64,000 bases of DNA, taken from contig NC_044927.1 of NCBI RefSeq assembly GCF_003576645.1, forward strand, positions 19,745,018 to 19,809,017. The letters are read 5' to 3'. Below, piece by piece: positions 1-11,400 of the stretch; position 1 is the stretch's first letter, and each line of letters starts with the position of its first letter. The stretch comes from Ipomoea triloba (taxonomy: Eukaryota; Streptophyta; Magnoliopsida; Solanales; Convolvulaceae). The notes below the pieces were generated by a model. The model was not told where the DNA came from. It did not search any database and saw nothing but the letters and a program-made list of their open reading frames with translations. A program made the position numbers and the translations under genes.

Positions 1-369
1 TTGAATCTTTTTTTGTTTACATTTTCTTAAAATCAGAAAACTCGAGACTGTCGTGATTAAATCACAATTTTGTAGCATCATAAGAATTTTATATTTTAAC
101 TTCCCCTAATAAATGTCAAGGAAAAATAAAAAGAATCGAAGATTAATAGAAACAACAACCAAAAGCCTTTAAAAAAATGATTCATCACTATTAATAGTAG
201 TTCTGCACATTTGAATCAACACTATAAAGGTCCCTCCACTACTTTGTTGTAGTATGGTACCACGACTTACGTGGTCATTTCAAATCGTGCATTTTAAATG
301 GTTGTCCCTTGAAGAAATAAAACAAACACAATAATAGAGATTATTTACCAAATAAAATCAGTTGTAATC

Positions 370-1240
370 AAAGTAATTACACAATATTAATTAAAACATA
401 TTGGTCATCTTCAAGAATAAAGTCAATCAATCGTAAAGGCTTCCCATCTATAATCTTGTCTAGTAGTGAATAAATTTCAATGACCTTACCAAAAAATGGA
501 TACACTGTTATACTTAAGAAATCTAACAACCATATTAAATAAGTACAAATCCTTAATATTAATGACGAATTTAAATACATATAGCAAATGTGAAATTCTC
601 AACTAATAACTTCTCATTTAGGTTTTGATCCAAGAACAATGATTCCATGCTTCATAATCGAAACATGAATTTAAAAAACGCCTTGTGTTTGTACTTGTAC
701 TCCTTCACTTTAGTAACATATTTAAACATAATCATAAATTGATGCGTTACAGTCTTGTACTTATAGAAATTAGTTATAACCAAAAAGTTTTTAATGCCAT
801 AGACACCTCGTTTTGTAAAAATATTCCTGAATTTTGTGACTTGGTCTTTAGGTATTAATGCATGAAAATATGTTTCCTTCAACCAAACCATTATATGCAA
901 TAGTAAAAAAATATCACTATGAACATGTTAAAATCGAAATAAGTATATTAATAAGACGGCTAAATGGTTGTATCTCTTGATCATGCAACACACACTCTTT
1001 GCTCTTGATTTGATTGCTATCGCGTATCTCTCAAACTTCATACGGTCTAATCAATCGCACATTCGCACCCTAATTTTCTTTTTGGTGCTCAAGGAACTTA
1101 ATTTGCTAGCAGTTGAGGAGTCATTAAGAACTTTCGAATTTAATGCAGAAATTAACAACATAAGACTCTCAAAGTGTATATGTCTATTTATAGATAGATT
1201 TGCCCCCAAATCTGATTTTAAAATACATCTTTCAACAAAC
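370..1240 (-). pseudogene. Decayed RPA1-like (OB-fold) fragment, Helitron type
   Basis: Two open stretches on the minus strand (900-652 and 580-377) resemble, in order, the RPA-like gene of the Helitron at 36.4-39.5 kb. The first carries a VKNFLVITNFY-like block (here IKNFLVITNFYKYKT). The second carries VIEIYS...KIIDGKPLRLIDFILED, like the VVEIYS...TTRLIDFIIE segment of the other copy. Upstream (about 1240-970) a further stretch with KIRVRMCD may be the first OB-fold strand. Stops and frameshifts break it, and no zinc-ribbon part or Helitron terminus was found, so it is a relic. Plant Helitrons commonly carry such single-strand DNA-binding RPA genes. An origin from a cellular RPA1 paralogue is the alternative. 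Confidence 0.55.
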
Positions 1241-1604
1241 ATAGAAGAACTAAAAGGTCATATTGGGTAATGTGAAATAATAATGATTCAGCAAATGCAT
1301 GCTTAACCAGAAAATATGATAACCTTATATATTTGCATTAGAAATTGATTATCTTAACAGATATTATGATATAAAAAATACAAATAGTAATAATAATGCT
1401 TCTCTTTTTGATACAAAAATGAACAAATTATTTTCCCACAAGAAAAATTCACATACATCATATTCTTACAAGTTTTATTTTTTATTTTATAATACAAGAA
1501 ATTGAAAGTTTAAGAATTAAATTTAATTAAATTGAAAATTTTAAAAATTGACTTAGTATTTGAGTTACCAAAATAATTAAATTTTGACTTGTTTTTTAAG
1601 TGAC
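1241..1604. other. AT-rich spacer
   Basis: AT-rich sequence with no coding signal. Near its right edge it holds a short block (about 1491-1590: a 15-base aatacaagaaattga string, a tatttgagttacc string and an aaaataattaaattttgact string). The same strings recur in direct orientation beyond the far end of the adjoining inverted repeat (about 3838-3895). Confidence 0.5.
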
Positions 1605-1770
1605 GAATAAATTGAAAATTTGAAAAATTTGGATTTGAATGATAATGATAAAGAGCTGATATTCATTGAGAAAGAAGATGCTTTGGAGCTAAATATTAAA
1701 TTATGGTTGACATATACTATTATAGACTAAGTATAATTGTTCATAAGAATGTATTTTTTAAGGGAAAAAA

Positions 1771-2640
1771 ATGGTTGCTTTGACTTTGGAAGAGAAGACG
1801 GATGACATTGTTGCATATGGTATAATCATATCAATCAATTGCAACATGTTACACATTGATTGTATGTGTGTTGCCATTGATCAAACAGTTGATATAGATG
1901 CCCCTTTGCCATTTCCACTGTTGAGTACATGTCAACATGTTGATGATGCTGTGAGATATCATGTGAATTAGCCTACAAGTTTTATAAAAGTGCAACATAA
2001 GGTAAATTACATAGTATATAATAAGCAATATAATGCATCTAATATATGTATATTTATTTTTCTAAACTAATATGTGTATATTTTGAAATTATATATTAGA
2101 AACAATGTAGGAAAAAATCTGGCTACCAAAAACAAAAACTTGAGTTTAACTCATCAAGCATGCCTAAGTCGTTATGGCTTCTATATTAGCGTGCTCTTGG
2201 TGATGGACAGAGTATAAAAACAATTCTAGATCCTAATGTCTTTGGGAAAACATGTACTCTCTATGTTAATGAAGAAGATGTTACTCCCTTCTGTTAATTG
2301 ACACTAATATCATACACCTGTATTAGTGTATACATATGGTATGATTTCATATATTTGATATTTATATTTAATTTGATATATATAATTTAACTTCTATGAT
2401 TTGTTATACTAATTAAGTTGTCATTCAAATGTTAGCTCTTTGTATAGAAAGATGATGGATGAGAACAAGTTTGACAAATTTAGATTTGTGCACCCATAGT
2501 GTAGGGCATTTGCCAACGACAAGAACGGATAAACAGTTTCTTCAAAAACAGTTGGAAAGCAGGGCACTAGCCTTAGCAGACATGCTTTCTAACACACTAA
2601 CTAATACAACACTTTTGGTGCCATGTAATGTAGGGTAAGA
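1771..2640 (+). pseudogene. Transposon-protein fragment (left-arm copy)
   Basis: An ATG at 1771 opens a 66-residue frame with LTLEEKTDDIVAYG and INCNMLHIDCMC, ending in a stop where the right-arm copy reads on (W to stop at HVN/*). Further downstream, out of frame, come SLW-like and KFRF(V)HP segments, then a block ending VPCN. The order (LEEK...DIVAYG, then a lysine-rich stretch, then KFRFVHP, then LVPCN) recalls proteins of plant CACTA and related elements that lie upstream of a Ulp1-like protease fold. That assignment is an inference from general family appearance. The copy is broken by stops. Confidence 0.4.
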
Positions 2641-2739
2641 ATATTGGTTACAATGATACTTTCAATTGCACATTATATTGTCTTGACGAATTATATAATT
2701 TTCATTATATATTTATGGAAACTATGCACAAACACATAA

Positions 2740-3647
2740 TTATATTATATAATTCGTCAAGACAACATAATATGCAATTGAAAGTATCATTGTAACCAAT
2801 ATTCTTACGTCTAAATTACATGGCACCAAAAGTGGTGTATTAGTTGGCGTGTCAAAAAGCTTGTCTGCTAAGGCTCGTGCCCTGCTTTCCAACTGTTTTT
2901 GAAGAAACTGTTTATCCGTTGGCAAATGCCCTACACGATATGGGTGCACAAATCTAAATTTGTCAAATATGTTCTCATTCATCATCTTTTTATACAAAGA
3001 GCTAACATTTGAATGAAACTTAATTAGTATAACAAACAATAGAAGTTAAAGTATATATATCAAATTGAATATAAATATCAAATATATGAAATCATACCAT
3101 ATGTACACACCAATACAAGTGTATGATATTGGCATCAATTAACAGAAGGGAGTAACATCTTCTTTAACATAGAGAATACATGCTTACCCAAAGACATTAG
3201 GATCTAGAATTATCTTTATACTCTTTCCATCACCAAGAGCATACTTGTAATAACAATACAGAAGCCATAAAGACTTAGACATACTTGATGAGTTCAACTC
3301 AAGTTTTTGCTCTTGGTAGCCAGATTTCTTCCTACATTGTTTCTAATATATAATTTCAAATATACACATATTAGTTAATATATATTAGATGCATAATATT
3401 ATTTATTATATACTATGTAATTTACCTCGTGTTACACTTTTATAAAATTTGTATGCCAATTCACATGAAATCCCACAGCATCACCAACATGTTGACATAA
3501 ACTCGACAGTGAAAATGACAAAGGGGCATCTATATCAACTGCTTGATCAATGACAACACACATACAATCAATGTGCAACATGTTGCAATTGATTGATTTG
3601 GTTGTACCATATGCAACAATGTCATCCATCTTCTCTTCCAAAGTCAA
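2740..3647 (-). pseudogene. Transposon-protein fragment (right-arm copy)
   Basis: This minus-strand mirror of the left-arm fragment is the better preserved copy. A 71-residue frame (3647-3432) starts MTLEEKMDDIVAYGTTKSI and runs through HVNWHTNFIKV. A 99-residue frame (3039-2740) holds MNENIFDKFRFVHPYRVG, LPTDKQFLQKQLESRA and NTPLLVPCNLD. Between them the sequence encodes a lysine-rich stretch and an SLWLLY segment, separated by what looks like an intron or decayed DNA. The VPCN-type end resembles the start of a Ulp1-like cysteine protease region, but no catalytic His/Asp/Cys set can be seen. It is a fragment of a transposon gene, family uncertain. Confidence 0.4.
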
Positions 3648-3825
3648 AGCAACTATTTTTCTCTAAAAAAATGCATTCTTATGAGCAAATATATTAAGTC
3701 TATAATAGTATATGTTAACCATAATTTAATATTTACCTCCAAGGCAACATCTTTCTCAATGAATATCAACTCTTCATCATCATCATCCAAATCCAAATTT
3801 TTTAAATTTTCAATTTCTTCTTCAC

Positions 3826-4969
3826 TTCATCATTATCATCAAAATAATTAAATTTTGACTGAAATACAAGAAATTGACTTGGTATTTGAGTTACCCTGTC
3901 AAAAGGGACAATGAAATCCATTAAGAACTAAATTATTGAGTACACAAGTTTGTTATTGCCAAGTTCAGGATCAATTGCATAAACTGAGAGCATATAACAA
4001 AACAAACCCAATATGCAAAAACAACAAACTGATCTGGCACAAAATAAATAACACCAGTGAACAAAAGATGAATTTTACTGTAGGTCTAACAAAGTATTGA
4101 ACCTGAATATCCCTTAGGACATCCACACATTTCCTAACTCTGGGAGAAAGAGATTCCAGAAAACCAGAATGACCCATTATCAACTTTTGAAGCTTATTCT
4201 ACAACAGAAGTTGAAAAATTCCACAAACCCTCAGCTTAACTCCACAACACCCCTTAATAATTCATAAATATCTCAAGGTAATAGCTAAAAGTGTAAAGGT
4301 TAGCAAAACTCATCACCTTGATGGCATTTATAAGATCTGAAAAAATTCCACAAACTCCACTCGTCGCTGCCGCCGTTGGTCGCTACTCGACGTCGCTCGC
4401 TTCTCGTCAGATGCTGCTACTGCTCAAGCCACCGATGCTCAACCGCCGTCGTAGGGGAGGGAGGCAGCGTCCTGACAACGTCGTCGGAGTGTTGGACTGA
4501 ATCTTCATTGTCGCCGGTCGCAGGAGAGGGAGGCAGCGTTGTCACAGTCGCAGATCGTCGCAGGAATGATACAAGATGTGGGGGAAGGAATCAGATACAA
4601 GAGTAACAAGAATAGTGATTTAGGTTTAGGAATTTTACATAATTTTAAATTAAATACAATTAATTATAAATTAAATTTAGATTTTAAATAAAATAATATT
4701 ATAAAATAGAATTTGCCGAAAATTTTATTTGTAAGAAGTGTTCAGTAAGAAAACAAATATATTGCTATAAAAATAGTTTTATTTATGTTAATAAAAATTA
4801 ATAATGAAGATTAAATTTAATATTTCAATTTATTCCAAATTCTAATTTTTTTAACAATTAATATTTTTAAATTTTTATTAAAATACATGTGACTTAATTT
4901 ATTAAAATAACATAAATTAACATTTGCAATAAAATAAAATAAAATAACGCTCAAAGAAAGCTGTTTTAA
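3826..4969. other. Spacer with a short GC-rich island
   Basis: Mostly AT-rich. A GC-rich stretch at about 4355-4560 is full of cgtcg/gccg trinucleotides and has overlapping open frames, but with low-complexity Arg/Ser composition and no recognisable domain. It may belong to the CACTA element that ends at 5700. Nothing else is seen. Confidence 0.4.
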
Positions 4970-5700
4970 AAAATTATTGTCTTTGAATTGTTGTGTATTC
5001 AAAGTGCAAGACAATACACAAACAAAAACGGATAAATAAAACTGTTGTCTTAAAAATAATAATAATAAAGCGCACGAAGACAATGATTTTACAAAACCGT
5101 TGTCTTTGAAGTGTTGTGTATTCAAAGCGTAGTAAAAGACAACACACAAACGACAACGGATAAATAAAACTGTTGTCTTAAAAAAATATCGCACAAAGAT
5201 AATGGTTTTAAAAATCATTGTCTTTGAAGTGTTGCGTATTCAAAATACAGTAAAAGACAAAACACAAACGACAACGGATATATAAAACCGTTGTCTTTAA
5301 AAAAATATGCACAAACACAATAGTTTTAAAAAAATCGTTGTTGTTGAAGTATTATATATTCAAAGTGCGGTAAAAGACAGCACACAAATGACAACGAATA
5401 AATAAAATCGTTGTCTTTAAAAAAATAAATAAATTTTAAAAATTTTAAAAAAAATTTTTTAAAAACAAAAAAAAAAAGCACACAAAGACAACGGTTTAAA
5501 AAAAAACGATGTCTTTGTAGTGTTGTCTTTTTACAAAACGCACATAGACAACACACTAAAGACGACGGTTTGGAAAAAAACGTTGTCTTTGACAAAAGTG
5601 TTGCTTCAAAGACAACGATTTTTGACAAAACTGTTGTTTTTTATATAAAAGACAACAGTTTTGTAAAAAACGGTTGTCTTTGTGCATTTTTCTTGTAGTG
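4970..5700. mobile_element. CACTA (En/Spm) terminus with subterminal repeats
   Basis: The right edge at 5700 reads, on the minus strand, CACTACAAGAAAAATGC, the classical CACTA terminal inverted repeat. Inside it are many copies of a subterminal motif built on gacaacgg/ccgttgtc (for example 5101, 5151, 5221, 5270, 5290, 5500, 5560, 5610, 5650), in both orientations and spaced roughly 50-120 bp. Such arrays are transposase-binding regions in this superfamily. No matching left CACTACAAG was found upstream, so the element is truncated or its left end has decayed. The protein fragments at 1.7-3.6 kb could be its remains. The open frames across these repeats are repeat artefacts. Confidence 0.75.
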
Positions 5701-6360
5701 CTTGCATTAAAAATAAATAATCATACTGTATCTTACTCTATAATTTGATTACAAATATACAAAAACTTTTTTTTTTCTTAACAAGTAATAGAGTGAAAAT
5801 ATTTCTCTACAAGTAATGTAGACTGTAGACAGTTTTATTTTTTGAGAAAAACTGTAGAAAGTTTTATTGATAGCATATTTATTATTTTTCTACTTCAATG
5901 TCACTTCACTGCTTTTTTTTGGGTGTGAAAAACGGTAACCCTTGAAAAAAATTGACTTGTTACATGATTTTTGCATATTTAATAAGTGAATTTCACATTT
6001 TCAAAATTCAATGGTTCAATTGATTTCTTTTTTTCTTTTTTAATAAAGTGACATAATTGTATGTTCATTAGAGGAGACATTTTTGTCATATTCATTTATC
6101 TCATTATAATTCTTTGTTTAATATACTAAAAAAAGGTTCACATAATTTAAGGTTTTTTTTTTTTTTTCTTTTTTAAACATCAAAACCATACAAATTAAAA
6201 GAAACATTCACTTTTTGTGTGACACTTTAATTTTTACATGAGTTATCAATTTAGACCCTCTGGAACAAAGTTGTTTATAAATGTTGAAAATGATTTTTTT
6301 TTTTTAAAATCCATATTCATTTATAAGTTTATTGAGTTAATTCAATTTTTTGTTCTAGAT
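5701..6360. other. AT-rich spacer
   Basis: AT-rich DNA with poly(T) runs (about 6152-6173 and 6295-6306). No gene or recognisable element is seen. Confidence 0.5.
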
Positions 6361-6695
6361 TTATAGGCGACAGTCCACTTTGAGTTCTTTTTTATATAAT
6401 ATCCACTTTTAGTTATAGTATTATTGTGATATGACCATTTTTGGTCCTATAATAACAAATTAAATACAATGACATTTCGGTCTTCAATTATGATTTTTTT
6501 CAAAAAGATAAACATAAAAAAATATAGCGGGTCATCTTTACTTTGTATAAAAAAAAATCGAAATATCCTTGTCGTATTTAATGACATTTCAATTATTTTG
6601 TTGACGGATAATAAAAATGGTCATACCACACTAATACTAGGACCAAATGAGAATGTTCTAATAAAAATGACTAAAAAGTAAACTGTCACCTATAA
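6361..6695. mobile_element. Small inverted-repeat element (MITE-like)
   Basis: The ends are imperfect inverted repeats. The left begins tttataggcgacagtccact and the right, reverse complemented, tttataggtgacagtttact. The match continues inward through a ttggtcc and an atatgaccattttt block for about 120 bp on each side. The size and lack of coding fit a non-autonomous MULE- or fold-back-type MITE. No clear target duplication was found. Confidence 0.5.
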
Positions 6696-6738
6696 ATATA
6701 GGAAAAAAAAAAATTAACTCTAAGTTTATTTAACTAAC

Positions 6739-6950
6739 TTGACAAATGTCCATAAGAAGCAACGTTGCTGAAATTCTCCTCATCCCTCACCAAAGCAACT
6801 ACTCACCTATAAATATAGGCCAAAGAAAATTTAACTATTTCCTCATCCCTCACCAAAGCAACTACTCACCTATAAATATAGGCCAAAGAAAATTTAACTA
6901 TTTAACTAACTTGACAAATGTTCTTAAGAAGCAACGTTGCTGAAATTCTC
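6739..6950. repeat. Local tandem duplication, about 61 bp unit
   Basis: A unit beginning cctcatccctcaccaaagca and ending aatttaactatt occurs twice in a row (about 6779-6840 and 6841-6902). The flanks gacaaatgt...aagaagcaacgttgctgaaattct also occur on both sides (6739 and 6912). This is a slippage or unequal-exchange product with no coding content. Confidence 0.8.
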
Positions 6951-7055
6951 CCCTACTGAAGCACAATGAGTCTCGAACCACTCCCATCATTTATGTGAGA
7001 GTGTTAACCGGGACATCGGATGCCACTGGACCACAAGATCTTTGGCAGTAATGAG
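6950..7055 (-). mobile_element. tRNA-derived SINE (minus orientation)
   Basis: Read on the minus strand it has a Pol III A box (TGGTCCAGTGG at about 7026-7036) followed by a B box (GGTTCGAGACTC near 6970-6981), then CATTGTGCTTCAGTAGG. The same block recurs in the SINE at 16.7 kb, so they share a family. A ttaagaagcaa string on both sides (about 6925 and 7060) may be the target duplication, but the surrounding local duplications make this uncertain. Confidence 0.6.
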
Positions 7056-7057
7056 TG

Positions 7058-7142
7058 AATTAAGAAGCAATATAGCAATTTTTATTTTCATCATTACAAA
7101 TTAAGAAGCAATATAGCAGTTTTTATTTTCATCATTACAAAT
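7058..7142. repeat. 42 bp tandem duplication
   Basis: Two adjacent units beginning attaagaagcaatatagca and ending catcattacaa, differing at one base (caatttt/cagtttt). Confidence 0.85.
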
Positions 7143-7405
7143 ATTTTGCTATTGTTATATGTAATTGTTTATTTAACAAGATATAGTCGAAGTTTTTGTT
7201 TTTTTTTAATGTTGACTGCCACACTAAACAAAAGTTTCTATGAACCGTAGTGTAATGCAAGTAGCATTTGTAATATGTTCCATTTAATTTAATTTAATTT
7301 TTTTTTAAGGGGGATGCCACATTAACAGGTCAGCTTCTTGGTTCAGCGTTAGCCAAATGAAAATAATAAATATAAATAAATAATCTCGTTAGAAGTACAC
7401 AACTA

Positions 7406-7479
7406 GGTGTCGTGGTGTAGTTGGTTATCACGTCAGTCTAACACACTGAAGGTCTCCGGTTCGAGTCCGGCCGACGCCA
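7406..7479 (+). tRNA. tRNA-Val (anticodon AAC)
   Basis: A complete cloverleaf can be read. The acceptor stem ggtgtcg pairs with cgacgcc (one G-U) and is followed by discriminator A at 7479. The anticodon stem tcagt/actga encloses loop ctaacac, giving anticodon AAC. The internal promoter is intact: A box tggtgtagttgg and B box ggttcgagtcc. The T stem (tccgg/ccggc) has one mismatch at its outer pair, and the T loop is ttcgagt, so this copy has drifted slightly. T-runs follow at about 7490-7500 and could terminate Pol III. It decodes valine GUU (and GUC) codons. It is probably functional, though a young pseudogene cannot be excluded. No intron. Confidence 0.88.
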
Positions 7480-7489
7480 TTAATATGAA

Positions 7490-8454
7490 TTTCTTTTCTC
7501 TTCTTTTAGCTTTGTTTTCTTATGTAAATCTAAGATATTCACATTTTTTTATTCAGATAACGGTGGGCTGGGCAATTCAACATTACAATGATGAAAATTT
7601 CAAGATGATTATAGTTTTTGCATAAAAATATTTCACAGTTGCCTAACTACTTGCGTAATACACTAATGCCACACAAAAGCGTTTGATTGATTCAAGTTAT
7701 ATATCCTCAATGTTTAGAATTTAGATTAACAACTCTTATATATATATTTCACTTGATTTCTCATCCATCAAATCTTGCAGATCAATGGTTTAAATTTATC
7801 CTCACATTCACAACTAAAGAATTGTTCTCACCAGAATAAAAAAAAATAAAAAAATAAAAAAATAAAAAAATATATATATAATGACCCCGTTCATTTTTTA
7901 CTTGATTTTTCATCCATCCATCAGATCTTACAGATCAATGGTTTGGATATGTCCTCACGTTCTCACTTGGGGCATAGTTCTCATATGATTAGGATTCTAT
8001 ATATATATATATATATATAACATCCAAAAAGAAAATGTCATATCCTCCTCTTCTCAATGTTTAGATTAAACTGAATCGAGTATATCAACTCCCAAAGCCC
8101 CATTTAGGACATTCGGCACACAACACACAACACACAACACAACACTGGGCGGGTTCAAATTGAGTCTACTTAGCACAAATAATAAAAACAGAACAATCCT
8201 CACATTTATACACTGTTGGATCGGATCCATGATGAAACTAATCAAATTCTTAGTGTACGGGAAAGTGAATTTATTTGATGAACCTAATTTTCTTTAGCTC
8301 AAATATAATAATATCTAACATTGGAAACAACATAATAGAGACAACCAACAACCCTCCCACTGAATCATTTGCTCAACTGGAATCATAACAACACAACTAA
8401 AAATTTCCTATTAAAAGCATTTGATTTTGGAGCCATCACACTACTCAATCCTGC
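7490..8454. repeat. Spacer with duplicated TIR-like block and simple repeats
   Basis: A block containing cttgatttctcatccatcaa and agatcaatggtttaaatt occurs at about 7751-7840 and again, diverged, at about 7898-8005 in direct orientation. The second copy ends ggattctatata, like the ends of a plant MULE MITE family. Between them are (a)7-8t runs; (ta)n tracts lie near 7739-7751, 7871-7880 and 8000-8020. A short atatcctc...aatgtttaga string occurs on both sides (7703, 8041). The right part (about 8200-8454) probably includes the 3' UTR of the adjacent gene. Confidence 0.45.
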
Positions 8455-11400
8455 TCATGAATTCAATTCGATGAAAAGGCTGGCTTGGGGATGCAATCCT
8501 GCTTCTTTCAGCGACATTTCTAGCTTATCCGACCCATACACTGTGCGAGGGAAGTTGGAAACAAGTTTGTAGCTATCCATTTCTAAGCTTCCCAATGAAT
8601 CAACGTAATCATAAAGAGATTGTATTCTTGCAGTACTGTAGAACCTCCTTCCCTCCCGCTCTCCAGTAGGAAAACGTACCAAAACCTGACCACAATCCAA
8701 CCACATAACATATTCATCAGATTCACATAAACAAGTTAAAAAAAGGAGAAATAAGCCTCATGCAAGCAACCTTAGTGACACAAAATTGCATAACATAATA
8801 TAAAGAATCAGTAAAAGGATTCTGAATATCAAAATGGCCTTTGTTATGCAGTGGATGAATCTGTTTTTTTAGGGTGACATTTAATACCATAGAAATAGCT
8901 ATATAACTCAAGAAAACAAACCAAGACCAAAGAGATTACTTGAGTAACATCAGGGCCCTTCTCTGGTTCAGGACCGAGTGACCGAGCCTTCTCCTCCCGC
9001 AATTTAGCCAAGGCAGCTTCTCTCTCAGCAGCCTCACGTGCTGCTCTTTCACGAGCTTCTTCTTCCTCCTTCCTTTTCCGCTCAGTTTCAGCAGCTTCTC
9101 TTGCTAGCCGCTCCTGCTCTTCCTGTCTTTGGCGCTCCCTAGCCTAAAGCACAGTAGGGGCAGATCCAAAATTTTGAATGAGGGCATACTTATTATACAT
9201 AATATATATGCCTCTGTGCGTTTTAAATAGTAACATTTGTTATATAAATCAACACAATATAGGAGTACAATTTTGAACAATAGGACAACTGTTAATAAGC
9301 ATGTACAAAACATCTAATTTGTATAGAACAGGATAAGAAGCATGCTTAACAGAAAGCAAGTACCGAAACTGTGACCAAGGAGAACAACCAAATCACAAAT
9401 GATCCTTACCTGATCAGCTTCAAGTGCAGCACGGTAAGCTGCATCCTGCTCCTCCCTCAGACGAATATTAGTTCTTCTTTCTTCTGCTTCAAGCCTAGCT
9501 GAAATAAGCACAGGAGCACTTTCTTCTAGCACTCTTTGTAGTACTGTGAGCAACTCTTCAGGAGATCTTGGTCCCTCAACCTATAGAATTGGTGTTCAAT
9601 AACAACCCATAAATGTGATTAATTATGCTGATAGCAATCTAGCAGAGATGTCAATGAAACAAGCCAACAATCAGAAAGGACAGCGGTAAACAGAAGGAAA
9701 AAACTGTTTGTGATATATAGTTGGCAGATCACGTCTTTTTCTTTCTGCTGTTCATCAGACCAAAATGTTTGGATAACTCTTTAAGGATGCAAAAGAGTTG
9801 ACACCTGTAGGTATAATGGGAGCAGCAAAATGATTCCCAGATGGATCTCCATTATCCACTAATCCATTATCTTCCCTAAAAAATAATACACCTCCTCCAA
9901 ACTCTACCTCCCAACCCCCACATCACTGGCAGCTCCCCCCCCCCCTTCCCTCCCCTCCCTCTAATCACCAGAAACACCAGCATGACTATGTATTTGGTTT
10001 CTTTATTTACTTTTTTTTTTTTTTTTTTTAAGGGAGCTAGCTCACTAGCACTGTGGTGACAGCTGGGGGGGGGGGGGGGGGGAAATGACACTACGGTGAA
10101 GCTGGTACTATGTTGAGGAAAGGTGGCTGATTTTATGGATGGTGGACCAGGGAAAGGCTAGGTTTTGATCTTAGGGAAAGAAGGGGTTATTTCAGGCTTG
10201 TATGGTTTTTATATTTTCTTCCCTAAGCATAAATATTTTGCAAGTAAATCATTTTCCTTCTTCAGAACAATTTCCCATTGAGTGAATGCAATATAGAAAA
10301 TGGAAAATTATTTAGGGCCATAAGAATAAGGAAAAGAAAAATATAATCAGGTAAACGAAGTATTCTTCTAGTTATAAATTTTTTTATTAAATCATCAATG
10401 TTCCCTAGAACTAGAAAAGAGTAGCATTGGAAACTCTAAAAAGACTTTCAGTACTATATTGACAAATATCCTGGATAATCCGCCTTTATATCAAGAATTA
10501 ATTCCACCTCATTGGCAAAACAAATTATGTCAAACTTCCAAGTCTAGATTACCACCACAAGAAAACATAATATTTAGCATAACTATTTCAAGAAAATAAA
10601 GAGAAAAGCTTGAGTGCCGAGAACACCTAAATCTGCATTCAAACTTAGCCCTAAAACATACTAGCAGAGAGTGAGAGAATTTAAAATAGTGTCTTAACCC
10701 CAAACACAATAGCAGAGAGTGAGAGAATTTAAAAGTGTCAAATAACCAAACAGGCACCAGAATTTCCCAATATCTACAATATGCAAGACAAGAGGAAAGG
10801 TATTAATCTATTACTCTGTACATACTAAGTAGTTCCTGTACCAAAAAAATAGTTTTCCCAATCTTTAAATTTCAGCAGCATTCAACATATATTTTGCAAC
10901 CATACAGCAAATATGATTATCACTCCGCATTAAGCCAACATAACTAATAATCAATTAGATTAACAAGCTGATTACTAACCAGAAAAGCAAAATGTTAAAT
11001 TCCAAACTCTGAAGCATCCAGGTAAAAAAAAAGTTTACTGAAAATTATTGAAGTGTACTAGTTCTAGAAACAGTAACGGGCCATAAGATTATTTATACCT
11101 GCTGAAGCAGAGCGATCCTCTGGTTGGTTGCAGCCATCACCACAGCACAGAATGGATACCTTGAAGCCTTCAAGCTGTTACTCATCTTGAATCCCTCACT
11201 TGCTCTGATGCTCCCACCCCAGGCCACGAAATTCTCATTGACAAATGCAGTCAAGGCCTCATTACACAGCGTTCTCTCACAGAAAACAGGCGTATCCGGA
11301 TGGTCAGGGGAATGTAAGTAAACAAACAAGAGCTTATACGCATGCCTAGATCTCTGCAAAGCGTCCATAAAACCCTCCGAGACGAAATTAGGCCTTGTGC

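Larger units (their letters stand above)
1605..3825. repeat. 2.2 kb inverted repeat with about 1.1 kb arms and a 44 bp spacer
   Basis: The left arm (about 1605-2699) and right arm (about 2744-3825) are reverse complements over nearly their whole length, with scattered substitutions and small indels. The arms meet around cgaattatataat at 2687-2699 and its complement at 2744-2756. Both arms encode versions of the same protein fragment. A transcript through it could fold into a kilobase hairpin. It may be two copies of one transposon fragment in head-to-head orientation or a fold-back rearrangement. No target-site duplication was assigned. Confidence 0.85.

Noticed and set aside
968..1270. Plus-strand 100-codon frame
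   Set aside because: No domain; it is antisense to the decayed RPA-like fragment.
4817..5628. Minus-strand open frames of 60-133 codons
   Set aside because: They run through the CACTA subterminal repeats and are Phe/Cys/Leu-rich repeat translations with no domain.
8369..8572. Plus-strand 67-codon frame
   Set aside because: It overlaps the antisense of the UBX exon and 3' UTR and has no independent support.
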